Source: a virus. From it: 23,414 nt of DNA. How positions within the stretch are numbered: the stretch's first letter is position 1; every line of letters starts with the position of its first letter. The stretch spans positions 1 through 23,414 of the IMG/VR virus record IMGVR_UViG_3300013004_000193, one strand, 5' to 3'. The notes beneath the pieces are model-generated. The model saw nothing but the letters and a program-made list of their open reading frames with translations. It ran no database searches and was not told the origin of the DNA. A program made the translations under genes and the position numbers. This document shows positions 8,311-17,054 of the stretch, one piece after another.

Positions 8311-11300
8311 TTATACAATTTTTATTATTTGTTTTTTCTCAGTTTTACTTAAGTTTCCGTTGGTATCTTCAAGTTGAAGAGATATTGTGTAATCTCCTGG
8401 ATCTTTAAATAGGTACGAAAAGTACTGATTATTATAGTATATATTCTCAGTAGAATTGCTTCCTTCTTTAATGATAGTCCATATTGGATTTTTCTTTCCT
8501 TTCATTTTTGAATTGTCATAACAGAAACTTAAAAGTGTCATTCTTGGTAGAATTTGACGATATTTAAGAACTCGTATAGCATCCCAATTAATGTTTTGGA
8601 TTGAAGGTCTTCCATATGTAGTACCAACGATACTTCCAGTATACTCAACGTCTACATGAAATGGTGAAGTGAATGCCTTAGCAATTGCCTGTATCTTAAC
8701 AGGAATTAATGAGGTAGGTCCAGTTCCACTAGTCCATCCAGGTGCTGAATATACAGTATTATATGTATACTCCATCAAACCAGGATAATCAGCGTTAGAT
8801 GCCGTATTCAATTCATTTGCTAGATCGATTAAATTAGTGGCACCGGTTGTATAAGCAGCAGTCATTCCGGTCGAGGTAGTAGGCCCTATTAAGATAGTAG
8901 AAGTTCCACCAATCTTATAGATTTCAAATGTAGCAGGCATATCTCCAGCATATCCAAAGAAAGGAGTTTCAAAAGATTTTTGAGTACCTGTTCCACCCAT
9001 CATAGTTCCACCAGTAGGAATAGGATAATTAAATCCATAGTTAAAACGATATTGACCTTTACGGCTATAATCTCTAGAGACTAGTGTTATTCTAGGTCTA
9101 GGTATGTAACCAGTATCATAAACCTCATCATAATACCCAATTAAATCAGGGAATATTCTATGAGGATTGGTTTCTCCAATTCCATTTATTTTCTTAACCG
9201 CTTCAATATAACCGGCAGATGATCCAGTAGTAACATTCGGAATTGCAATTCCATCTAAATCTTGATTATCAAATTTCCATTCACTACCAGTCCAAACATA
9301 TGCTCTAGCATTAGCGGCAGAGTAAACGATAGTTCCGGTACCTCCAGAAGGAGCAGCACTAGCTCCTGTAGCTCCAGTCCATCCTGTAGGACCATCAACC
9401 CAAAGAATTTTAGTTCCTTGATCTATATTTAGAGTACTGTTTCCTCTAGAAACATATAGGTATGCGGTTGATCCAGTAGTTCCAGTTGGATAACCCAATG
9501 TACTTACAATAGTTTGGCTGAACTTGGGTCCAGTTCCATCCCACCATAAATGATATCCATCTAACCACGACATCCAATCACCTACAAGATCCCATGTATA
9601 AGGGAATTTGTCGATGTAATCATCTCCATAATTGGTATTAGCCTGAGTTTGATAGAATTCAATCGTATCAAGAGTATCGTATGTAATATCGAACATACCA
9701 ATTTCTTCATTAGGGTGAAATGGTAGTTCCCATGTAGTGTTATAATCTTTCCATCTTAAGACAGGTTTGTGTGATTCTTTCCAAATCTCTGAGAATATTG
9801 AATAATCACTTTGTACAGGATATCTTCTATCCGCACCATTCCAGGTATAAGATTTTTGCAGTTGTTGATACCATCCAATAAAGTCAGATGTTCCACTTTC
9901 ATTAACGGTAATAAAATCGTCATTTACTCGTATTGATAGATTATTCCATAGATCCCACATCTTAAGAGTAACTCTATATTTACCCACATAAGGTAAGATT
10001 AGAGGATATCGATATCCATCTCTTGCACTTAATCTTGGTGATGTGTGTGAAAAAGTTGCACCGGCTCCAGGAACCATTTCAACTTTCCATTGCATTTCGA
10101 CGAATCCTCTATCACCAACATTATACCATGCATATTGATTAGTATAAGGATATAAAGATGAAGGGAATGATGTTACCCCTTGAATTACTGGAATACTCAC
10201 ATATGTTGCACCAATCGGATATGGTCCAGCAGATCCACCACTCACAGATGTCCATCCGATAACATCATAACTATTATCAAATGATGAGAATAGAGTATAT
10301 CCTAATCCAGCACTTGGACCGGTAGATCCAAATACATCTAATTGATTATATGATACTTCTGCTTCATCCCATGTTAAATCAAATGTGTTATTTTGTAAAA
10401 CTATTGAGTATCCAACAGGAATATCAGGTGCATCATTTAATTCATATACTGTACGATTAAGACCATTGAAATATCCAAGAAAGGCATTTCCATAATATCC
10501 AATAGATGCACCGGTTGGACCAAATGTTCCATAAGGCGAAATATCTATGTATGTTGCAGTTCCACCAGTTAGTCCTGGACTTAAATATGTACCTGAAGGA
10601 ATTGCGGTTGCAGTATTAGAATACCATCCGGCATAAATGGTTCCACTGGCACCGGCAACTGTAGATACAATTCTCATTACTCCACTAGTTCCTCCTTCTT
10701 GGAAGACGTTATAATTTTCGAATAAAGATTCCGTTGCACCTTTCCATGATGTTATCATTTTATCAACAATAACATTTGCGGGATATGTTTGTTCTCCTGT
10801 ATCATCGTCAGTTTTAATAACGGTTGCAACTCGATAATATGTAGTAGATCCGGCAGGAACTAGATCTAAATAATAGGTTTGTATAGAACTTAAAGGTCCT
10901 ACTGTACTAGCAGTATTTCCAACTTGAATATTCCATGAGTAAAAATTTGAAGTTCCACCAACAGTAAGATCCGGTCCAACTGCAGCTCCATAATAATAAA
11001 GAGGGCGAAGATCTTCAATCTGACCAGTTATTCCAGGAAGAATTGTTAGAGTAGGGTTAATTCCCAAGCTAACGGCTTCTATTCGAGATTGGTCATTCCA
11101 AACATTAATATCATATTTAGCGAAGTAAATTGCTTCACCAACGATATCAATAATTCTAGCATTAAGAGGTAAGAAGTATTCTTCTAATTTTTTCTTTAAT
11201 GCATATAGCTTAATTAGAACTTCTTGTATTGTGAAATTGAAAGATTCTTTAACGATCGGTAAGCCATCATCATCAAATTCATTAGTGGCTTCTGTTATGT

Positions 11301-12396
11301 TAAAGAATAAACCAAATTGGTTAGTTTTCTTGAATATCTTGCTCGGTACTGTTCTAGCATCATTAAAATTAGCAGCCGGCGAAAATATGTCGATGATATT
11401 AGTTTGACGAATTTTACCATAATTCTTGGATCTTAAATCTACGTTCTTCCAGTACTCTTTGACTGTTAGATTTTGATATCCATAGAATTTAATGATATTG
11501 ATTAGGGCTTTGTATGAACCTAAGAAAGGAAAGATATTGGCATATTCATTGATAAGCTCTTTTCTTTTTCGATTGATTAAATTCCAATCAGTGTTAGGTT
11601 CATTAACATCTGATGAATCGAATATAATCGAATCAGTTGGCAATATATCATAACCTAAAGTTTCTAACAGAGCACGAAGACGATCATCTTCATTTAAACC
11701 TTCACCATAAATCTCGATCTTTGCAAAGGCAGTACCTCCTAAAGTTTCCAAGAATAAGTATGTTGTGTATGCATCTTCATCATCTGGTCTAAATGCCAGA
11801 TTGATTTGCATTGCTCTATTATAGGGTTGTGTTGTGTATGATATGTATGGATAATCTCCGGTAGATCCAAATTGATAATCACCAGGACTACTAGTACCAT
11901 ATCCAATTGTAGCACCGATTGTAACTGGTTGTAAACCGACAGAAGTATTTCCACTTGAATAAGGATTTCCATAAATCTGATTGATTATGTAAGTTCCTGT
12001 ACCACCAGGAGTTCCACCTAATTCATAATCAGATTTTACATAAGGCTCAGGTATTTGATTCAAACCATCTGCCGGAGTAGGAGATAGAGGATCATACATG
12101 AATATCTGAGTTAAATCATATGATTCTGGAGAATAATCAGATAGGGGTTTTGCGATACCATCCGCATTAAAATATGCACGGATACCGTTGATGGTAGAAG
12201 TTCTTGGCCAGCTATATTCAAGTTGACCTGGATTTGGATTCCACACCTCTTCCATTATGTATATTTGGTAATCTTCTATAAGACCTTGAGAAACCGTATT
12301 CAGATCAATTCGACCAGACCAAAAATCTTTAGTCTCGTCGTAATCGAAAGAAAGATATTCACCATCTTTACCAAAAAAATTGAGATATTTGAACAT
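8311..12396 (-). CDS. Baseplate wedge protein, gp7-like, enlarged with PKD-like and collagen-like insertions
   Basis: This is a 1361-aa protein. Residues about 275-320 carry NRKRKELINEYANIFPFLG, continuing into SYKALINIIKFYGY and LKEYWKN-like text (TVKEYWKNVD). I associate this helical signature with gp7-type wedge and tail-protein-I-like proteins of T4-related phages. It follows gp25-like and gp6-like genes in the order expected for wedge genes. A second helical stretch (about 385-425) precedes a very long Gly/Ser/Thr/Tyr-rich region. Within that region are a short collagen-like run (GPTGWTGATGAS, near residue 1000) and two PKD/Ig-like segments: YVGKYRVTLKMWDLWNN near 820, and GDYTISLQLEDTNGN at the extreme C terminus. 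T4 gp7 is 1032 aa, so this one is larger. The start ATG overlaps the previous TAA as TAATG. The wedge role is moderately sure and the functions of the extra domains are inferred. Confidence 0.75.
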   Translation of the reverse strand: MFKYLNFFGKDGEYLSFDYDETKDFWSGRIDLNTVSQGLIEDYQIYIMEEVWNPNPGQLEYSWPRTSTINGIRAYFNADGIAKPLSDYSPESYDLTQIFMYDPLSPTPADGLNQIPEPYVKSDYELGGTPGGTGTYIINQIYGNPYSSGNTSVGLQPVTIGATIGYGTSSPGDYQFGSTGDYPYISYTTQPYNRAMQINLAFRPDDEDAYTTYLFLETLGGTAFAKIEIYGEGLNEDDRLRALLETLGYDILPTDSIIFDSSDVNEPNTDWNLINRKRKELINEYANIFPFLGSYKALINIIKFYGYQNLTVKEYWKNVDLRSKNYGKIRQTNIIDIFSPAANFNDARTVPSKIFKKTNQFGLFFNITEATNEFDDDGLPIVKESFNFTIQEVLIKLYALKKKLEEYFLPLNARIIDIVGEAIYFAKYDINVWNDQSRIEAVSLGINPTLTILPGITGQIEDLRPLYYYGAAVGPDLTVGGTSNFYSWNIQVGNTASTVGPLSSIQTYYLDLVPAGSTTYYRVATVIKTDDDTGEQTYPANVIVDKMITSWKGATESLFENYNVFQEGGTSGVMRIVSTVAGASGTIYAGWYSNTATAIPSGTYLSPGLTGGTATYIDISPYGTFGPTGASIGYYGNAFLGYFNGLNRTVYELNDAPDIPVGYSIVLQNNTFDLTWDEAEVSYNQLDVFGSTGPSAGLGYTLFSSFDNSYDVIGWTSVSGGSAGPYPIGATYVSIPVIQGVTSFPSSLYPYTNQYAWYNVGDRGFVEMQWKVEMVPGAGATFSHTSPRLSARDGYRYPLILPYVGKYRVTLKMWDLWNNLSIRVNDDFITVNESGTSDFIGWYQQLQKSYTWNGADRRYPVQSDYSIFSEIWKESHKPVLRWKDYNTTWELPFHPNEEIGMFDITYDTLDTIEFYQTQANTNYGDDYIDKFPYTWDLVGDWMSWLDGYHLWWDGTGPKFSQTIVSTLGYPTGTTGSTAYLYVSRGNSTLNIDQGTKILWVDGPTGWTGATGASAAPSGGTGTIVYSAANARAYVWTGSEWKFDNQDLDGIAIPNVTTGSSAGYIEAVKKINGIGETNPHRIFPDLIGYYDEVYDTGYIPRPRITLVSRDYSRKGQYRFNYGFNYPIPTGGTMMGGTGTQKSFETPFFGYAGDMPATFEIYKIGGTSTILIGPTTSTGMTAAYTTGATNLIDLANELNTASNADYPGLMEYTYNTVYSAPGWTSGTGPTSLIPVKIQAIAKAFTSPFHVDVEYTGSIVGTTYGRPSIQNINWDAIRVLKYRQILPRMTLLSFCYDNSKMKGKKNPIWTIIKEGSNSTENIYYNNQYFSYLFKDPGDYTISLQLEDTNGNLSKTEKKQIIKIV

Positions 12397-12644
12397 TATC
12401 GGTTTATGCTATTATCGTTTTTATCAATTATGTAGTTATAAAAGAATTGTACCCTTTTAACAGATTCAATCCAATTTATGAATATTGGATTTAGTCTCTT
12501 AAGGAAACCTTCCATGATAGGATTTCCAATCATACGATTAGAAACAAATTTTTCCATTATGTTTGTGTCTTGGTATTGGAATCCTCGGTATTTTAAATCT
12601 TCGGATTCTGCCAACATCTTTTTGTAGATACTTTGCTTATACAT
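12396..12644 (-). CDS. Small helical protein between wedge genes, function unknown
   Basis: This is an 82-aa protein (MYKQSIYKKMLAESEDL...), basic and aromatic, predicted mostly alpha-helical, with no signal peptide or membrane span. Its start overlaps the stop of the gp6-like gene (TAATG), and its own stop overlaps the start of the gp7-like gene in the same way. It is therefore very probably a real, translationally coupled gene and not a chance frame. Sitting between two wedge subunits, it may be a small wedge component or an assembly helper. I recognise no family and see no catalytic motif. The frame is well supported by the tight overlaps on both sides. Confidence 0.75.
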   Translation of the reverse strand: MYKQSIYKKMLAESEDLKYRGFQYQDTNIMEKFVSNRMIGNPIMEGFLKRLNPIFINWIESVKRVQFFYNYIIDKNDNSINR

Positions 12645-14419
12645 TACTTAATAGAATCTTTATTTTTCATTGTTATTCTAGTTGATAGCGTTTCTGGAAT
12701 TACACTTTTTATGATGACGTTAATAGAAGAGAAATCTTTATCACTTAGACCTTCTTCATAATAATTTCCGTAACGATCGAACCATCCACCTCTAATAACA
12801 GGAACTTCATTTTGTTCAATGATAACATCACCAAATTCATCTAATCCCAAGCTAGGATTTTCACCTGGAGCAACGGTTATCTTCTTCAAAGTTTCGGTAG
12901 TAAGAGATCTAACCACATTAGAAGTTTTTTCTATTCGATAATAGAATCCATCGTTTATAGCATCTTCATTTTCTTGAGAAACGAAGGTAACGTCTACTGA
13001 GTCAACTCCATTTACACCTTCAACGATAGAAATTAAATCAGATTTAGGAATTCTATCACGACGAGTAACATTAATTAGATACTCGGTTATTTGATTGATA
13101 ACATCGTTTTTAATTGTAACTGCATCTACTGTATCAAATATTCTTAAAAACACATTGACCGCATATTTCTTAATCACTGGATCTACAACACTTAATTCCG
13201 TCGAAATAATTTGTCTTCCGCTTTGATTGATATATGAAATGATTGCAGCTTTTTCATCCGGATCTAAGTAAAAATTAGTAATATCCGTTGTGAAATAATC
13301 TGCATTCTTTGATAATCTTCTTGAAATATCCGGTAGTAAAAATAGGTAGATTACGTTATCATCTTCAACAAATCCGTCGTTTTTAGTTGTGTATGCATCA
13401 ACATACGAGTAGTTGAACCTAGATAATAGATTAATGTAATTGTCAGGGTTTGCTAAAACAAATGATCTAGAAGTCTTTGGTGCAATTAATTTAGTTAGAG
13501 CGGTAGGCTCTTCATCGGCACCTAAGATAATAGGTTTTTCTATTTCAGTACTAAAGAATTCGTTAATATCGATTTCCTCACCGGTATTTGAGTATGCTGG
13601 ATCCAACCATTTGAATTGAATAGAGGTACTCTTACCGAATATGTTTCCTTGGAAGCCGCTCGTTTTTACATATTCAACCATGATTTTAGATCCAAATGCT
13701 GGAATGCTTCCGAAATCCTCGTTTCCGAATATAAGATCTATACCACCAGCAACACCAGTTTTAACCATACATTGCTTTTGATCTTTAGTCATATCATATA
13801 GAGAATCTTTGATTTCATAAGGCTCACCATTCACAAAAACATAAACCATATCATTTTCAATAGGTCTATCGGTTTGGAAGTTGTAAGTCTGTAGAGGAAA
13901 TCCATCAGATATTGCAGTTTGAGTGTCTAATATACCTTGAACTATCTTAAATGAAGTATATCCAATATTATTTGAATCTACTTTAACGTTTCCTAAAGCA
14001 TTACCCATCTGAATAAAATAATCAAGTCCATTATTTACACAACTTAAACGAGTCTTATTAAGAAATAGAAGATATGATGCATTAATATCTGCCTGAGCTC
14101 CCGGATTCATTTTAATACGAATCGTTCCTTGTGCAGATAGAGCTCTGGTTGGATTATGTCCAACTAATCTAGCTAATCCATAAATAGATTTTTGCTTTTG
14201 AGCAGTTAATATGTTATTCTCTACAATCGCATCTTCTAGGTAAAGGAAGAATAGCTGAGAGAAATTATTAATTACATCAAGTAATTGTCCATAAGGAGAT
14301 GCCTTAGAGAACACGGTTTGTGCCTGAGAGTAAGTATCAATCAGGTACACATATACACTATTAAGTAGTTGTTGATAATCTATCTTATTAGTCGAGAATA
14401 TCTTATTAAGCTTTGCCAT
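12644..14419 (-). CDS. Baseplate wedge protein, gp6 / baseplate J-like
   Basis: This is a 591-aa protein. Near residues 78-96 it has SIYGLARLVGHNPTRALSA, a signature I associate with gp6-type wedge proteins of T4-like phages. An N-terminal helical region precedes it (residues 10-75, with YGQLLDVINNFSQLFFLYLE). Toward the C terminus (about 410-475) the alternating pattern AVNVFLRIFDTVDAVTIK, then YLINVTRRDRIPKSDLISIV and GVNGVDSVDVTF, is typical of the baseplate-J fold, which dimerises to form the ring holding the wedges together. The length is close to T4 gp6 (660 aa). It begins 20 bp after the gp25-like gene and overlaps the next gene as TAATG. In family terms, gp6-like proteins form the iris-like ring around the hub that changes shape during tail contraction. 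Confidence 0.85.
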   Translation of the reverse strand: MAKLNKIFSTNKIDYQQLLNSVYVYLIDTYSQAQTVFSKASPYGQLLDVINNFSQLFFLYLEDAIVENNILTAQKQKSIYGLARLVGHNPTRALSAQGTIRIKMNPGAQADINASYLLFLNKTRLSCVNNGLDYFIQMGNALGNVKVDSNNIGYTSFKIVQGILDTQTAISDGFPLQTYNFQTDRPIENDMVYVFVNGEPYEIKDSLYDMTKDQKQCMVKTGVAGGIDLIFGNEDFGSIPAFGSKIMVEYVKTSGFQGNIFGKSTSIQFKWLDPAYSNTGEEIDINEFFSTEIEKPIILGADEEPTALTKLIAPKTSRSFVLANPDNYINLLSRFNYSYVDAYTTKNDGFVEDDNVIYLFLLPDISRRLSKNADYFTTDITNFYLDPDEKAAIISYINQSGRQIISTELSVVDPVIKKYAVNVFLRIFDTVDAVTIKNDVINQITEYLINVTRRDRIPKSDLISIVEGVNGVDSVDVTFVSQENEDAINDGFYYRIEKTSNVVRSLTTETLKKITVAPGENPSLGLDEFGDVIIEQNEVPVIRGGWFDRYGNYYEEGLSDKDFSSINVIIKSVIPETLSTRITMKNKDSIK

Positions 14420-14439
14420 TATTATATCTATTCATGTTA

Positions 14440-14808
14440 TTAAGGGGTTGCGGCGACGCCGAGAACTTTTTCATCATTAATAAAAATATCAACCAAAATA
14501 CTGTCGGTAATATCTCCAGCAATGAAATTTACTTCAATATCATATGGAATAACCGATCCATAATCGCTTCCATATGTTAGAATCTGAGTCATTATCTCTC
14601 GCTTCACCGAACTAGATGTTATCTGATCATTCCACAAGAATTGTTCTAGGTTACATCCTAAACCAGGATTTCCAAGAACCTCTCCTTTTTTCGTAGTCAA
14701 TAACATCTCTATTAATTGCAAAAATTGTTGGAACATATCATCTCCATCAATCTGCGTAGGGTCGTAGTTAGGATCCGTAGGGACTCTTAGATATATGTCG
14801 ATTGCCAT
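14440..14808 (-). CDS. Baseplate wedge protein, gp25-like
   Basis: This 122-aa protein has the size and layout of the gp25 family (T4 gp25 is 132 aa, also related to the type VI secretion sheath-initiator TssE). It has an N-terminal beta strand, a helix at about 23-38 (MFQQFLQLIEMLLTT), and the characteristic KKGEVLGNPGLGCNLEQFLW near 40-59. A helix with SSSVKREIMTQIL follows, then C-terminal strands. In the family, gp25 joins the gp6 ring and nucleates sheath assembly at the baseplate. The next gene is gp6-like, so the wedge order agrees. The ATG at 14808 has the AT-rich leader AAAAGAATTAATATTA, with no clear Shine-Dalgarno. Confidence 0.88.
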   Translation of the reverse strand: MAIDIYLRVPTDPNYDPTQIDGDDMFQQFLQLIEMLLTTKKGEVLGNPGLGCNLEQFLWNDQITSSSVKREIMTQILTYGSDYGSVIPYDIEVNFIAGDITDSILVDIFINDEKVLGVAATP

Positions 14809-14843
14809 TAATATTAATTCTTTTAGGTTTATTTTCGTTTCAC

Positions 14844-14867
14844 CAGATGATCTAAGAAGATCGTCTG
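14844..14867 (-). other. Intergenic RNA hairpin upstream of the gp25-like gene
   Basis: On the transcribed strand CAGACGATCT and AGATCATCTG can pair around a 4-nt loop (TCTT). They give 9 base pairs interrupted by one C-A mismatch. The hairpin starts 8 nt after the stop of the 261-aa gene and lies about 35 nt before the gp25-like start. No U-tract follows, so it is not a typical intrinsic terminator. It could be an RNA processing or stability element, or chance. Confidence 0.35.
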
Positions 14868-14875
14868 TGAGTATA

Positions 14876-15661
14876 TTAAGATCCTCCCGAGGTAAAGAAA
14901 AAGTCCATACCTTCTTCGGATTTGATTTCTTCTTCTATTTTCTCTAGAGCAGTTTCACCTTCACTACGAATTAAATCGAAATTGATTTTGATTCCACCAG
15001 GGAGATTAAAATCAAATGTTCCAATTACTCTCGATAGCTGCATTTTACATTTAGCCACAACATAACGGAAGAATAGCTCATCTTCCATTAATTTATCAAC
15101 CGGCACCTTAGTGTATACATGTAGAACACAATCTCTATCCGGCTTTTGACCAGCGATGAATAGCTTATTGGTATTACGGTTATAGTTATAACTGATGGTG
15201 TGATTGATTATATGTGATGCAACATCTAACCAATACATATTTAGAGTATAGTACATTAAGTTTTCTGTTCCTTGACCTAATGAAACCGAATCAGATAAGA
15301 ACAAACGTTCAATACCAAAATCGGCAGTACCATCAAAAGACATTGATCTACCAAAGTCTTCTCTTAGCTTCTTAACCGAGAATACTGAAAATACGCAATC
15401 CGGAAGAGTAATTGATCTTTCTCTTTTAAATTGAGGAGTACCAAACCAGTTAACTGGAATTACATAATATCTTTCTTCAACTGCATCTTCGTATTTCTTA
15501 TAGAACCATTCCGCAGCATACTTGATAATTCTTTCAATTTCCGGTCTTGGTGTTGTGAATGGTAATGCACATGCAACACTTAGTTCTTGTTGAACATCAG
15601 ATATAAATTGATCGTAGGCTATTCCGGCAGGAGAGTTTGGATCGTTACAATTGTCTATCAC
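14876..15661 (-). CDS. Probable virion structural protein (tail/neck type), GTG start
   Basis: This is a 261-aa protein. The N-terminal helix region is followed by IERIIKYAAEWFYKKYEDAV (residues about 42-61), then an alternating beta region (RYYVIPVNWFGTP, ITLPDCVFSVFSVKKLRE). The C-terminal motif has FNLPGGIKINFDLIRSEGE and a Glu/Lys helix, and the protein ends DFFFTSGGS. The pattern resembles the small structural proteins near connector or baseplate genes in large myophages, but I cannot name a family. The start codon is GTG, which overlaps the upstream TGA as GTGA, and no in-frame ATG occurs nearby. It is the only non-ATG start accepted in the window. Re-initiation after the upstream stop would explain its expression. 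It is followed by a 67-bp gap holding a hairpin. Confidence 0.7.
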   Translation of the reverse strand: MIDNCNDPNSPAGIAYDQFISDVQQELSVACALPFTTPRPEIERIIKYAAEWFYKKYEDAVEERYYVIPVNWFGTPQFKRERSITLPDCVFSVFSVKKLREDFGRSMSFDGTADFGIERLFLSDSVSLGQGTENLMYYTLNMYWLDVASHIINHTISYNYNRNTNKLFIAGQKPDRDCVLHVYTKVPVDKLMEDELFFRYVVAKCKMQLSRVIGTFDFNLPGGIKINFDLIRSEGETALEKIEEEIKSEEGMDFFFTSGGS

Positions 15662-17016
15662 AGCGTTTTAAATTTTTTTGTAGGTATAATTACTCGATCG
15701 CCAGCGACAAAGTACCCTGATTTGATAGGTGAGTATTCAATAACAACCGTATCTTTCGATATTTTTGCATGTTCACCAACTTTACATTTTTTGATTAGTC
15801 CTCCAATAACATCGCAATTGATGACAGTGTTCATACCATCAATTTCACAATTTTTAAGTTGGACCGTTCTATTTGCAAATGAATCGATTAGGTTAGATCT
15901 ATCGGCAATCGAATGTAAAAATAAATTGCAATAATTTAGTGAAGAATCAATGATTTGACAATCGTAAAAATCACACATTTCAAAAGTTCCACTCATGATT
16001 TCGCAATCAACGAAGTCAATTTTCATTAGCTTATTAGCCCTGAATTTACCTGATCTAATTTGAAATGTACAAAGTAAGGTGTCGTAATTCAAATCACATT
16101 CACCATCAATGGTAATGTTACTGAATATTTCATATATACGATCTTTTAGAATTCCATAATAGGATTCAAGTATCTTTGGACTATCGAGTAAATCTACAGT
16201 AAATTTAACTTTAGGAAAGTTCTTTTGGAATAGACCAAAATCTAGGTAAGCTTCTCTTGCGCCTTTAGATTTAGATATTATCGTTACGAATTTATCTATG
16301 TTGTCTTTTGTGTAGGTCTTATTAATAACGGCATCCCAACAACCAATCGTGAATTGATTAAGTATTGTAAGGATCTCACTAGATTTTTCTTCGTATTTAG
16401 TTCCACCAATGTACTGTAATCTCACATATCCATCAATTAAAGTTTCAAAATTTACTCCACTATTTGAAGTGTTGGGAATATCATAAGAGGTAGGATCTAT
16501 GTATTTGGTTTTTATCAGGAATTTTTGCTGAGGGATAAAATTTCTAATTGTTTGTGAATTAAATCCATTTTTTCTTGACGGAAATACTTTATAGACTCCA
16601 TCTTCATCAAATCCTAAAGCGAATTTGATTTTGTCGATTGAATCGATTTTTGTTGATGTATTAAACAGAGTACCTTTAAATGGTCCAGCAATTTCATCAA
16701 TAAACTTAAGATCTAGATAAAGATTATCGGTTCTTTCAGTTTTTGTATTACGTTCCATCCATTTGAATAGATCGATTAGAGTAAGACGAGCGTCTCTGTA
16801 CAGCAAGAATCCGGTAGAAAATGTGAATTTCCCGGATTCATCTCTTTTCAATTGAAAAGACATAGAAGAAGGATCTGAAGGCGTTACCTTGCGCTTCAGA
16901 TCCTTTGATAATGTTTCTAATGCTGCACTATTACTCTTATCACTGTGAAATTCCGCAGTGATTCTTACTAAGCTCTTTTCGAATAGAGGTGTAAAATTAA
17001 GTGAGTTGTAGTCCAT
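15658..17016 (-). CDS. Unrecognised protein with Cys-rich beta-helix-like C-terminal region
   Basis: This is a 452-aa protein. Residues 1-300 are mixed alpha/beta, with DARLTLIDLFKWMERNTK near 75-92 and GYVRLQYIGGTKYEEK near 196-211. Residues about 303-415 show short repeating strands separated by turns, for example MKIDFVDCEIMSGTFEMCDF, with many Cys, Asn and Asp. This resembles a right-handed beta-helix or pentapeptide-like solenoid. Nine of the ten Cys (307, 316, 338, 348, 353, 363, 390, 401, 411) fall there. The central region faintly recalls proteins annotated as putative amidoligases in large T4-like phages, but I see no convincing catalytic set, so that is only an alternative. It ends in the sole TGA stop of the window, overlapping the next GTG. 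Context suggests a structural or assembly role. Confidence 0.7.
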   Translation of the reverse strand: MDYNSLNFTPLFEKSLVRITAEFHSDKSNSAALETLSKDLKRKVTPSDPSSMSFQLKRDESGKFTFSTGFLLYRDARLTLIDLFKWMERNTKTERTDNLYLDLKFIDEIAGPFKGTLFNTSTKIDSIDKIKFALGFDEDGVYKVFPSRKNGFNSQTIRNFIPQQKFLIKTKYIDPTSYDIPNTSNSGVNFETLIDGYVRLQYIGGTKYEEKSSEILTILNQFTIGCWDAVINKTYTKDNIDKFVTIISKSKGAREAYLDFGLFQKNFPKVKFTVDLLDSPKILESYYGILKDRIYEIFSNITIDGECDLNYDTLLCTFQIRSGKFRANKLMKIDFVDCEIMSGTFEMCDFYDCQIIDSSLNYCNLFLHSIADRSNLIDSFANRTVQLKNCEIDGMNTVINCDVIGGLIKKCKVGEHAKISKDTVVIEYSPIKSGYFVAGDRVIIPTKKFKTL

Positions 17017-17037
17017 ATCCGTACCATTTCCTTTTAT

Positions 17038-17045
17038 TATTTATC
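17038..17045 (-). promoter_or_regulatory. Possible T4-type late promoter box (GATAAATA), weak
   Basis: On the minus strand the 38-bp gap upstream of the 452-aa gene contains AAGATAAATAATAAAAGG. GATAAATA differs by one base from the T4 late consensus TATAAATA and lies 21 nt before the ATG, a plausible distance for a short leader. The same octamer occurs at 1443-1450 but only 6 nt before a start codon. In DNA this AT-rich such matches occur by chance, and no T4-type late sigma factor is visible here. Confidence 0.2.
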
Positions 17046-17054
17046 TTAAAGAAA

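Noticed and set aside
14844-14867. Hairpin as a rho-independent terminator
   Set aside because: No U-tract follows on the transcribed strand and the stem has a mismatch; kept only as a possible RNA element.
15587-15934. Plus-strand open frame of 115 codons
   Set aside because: It is antisense across the junction of two well-supported minus-strand genes and has no recognisable motif.
16960-17029. Short upstream frame starting at an ATG 11 nt before the 452-aa gene start
   Set aside because: It has only 19 codons and is out of frame with the main gene, and its GGA is too close to that ATG to act as a ribosome site; most likely chance.
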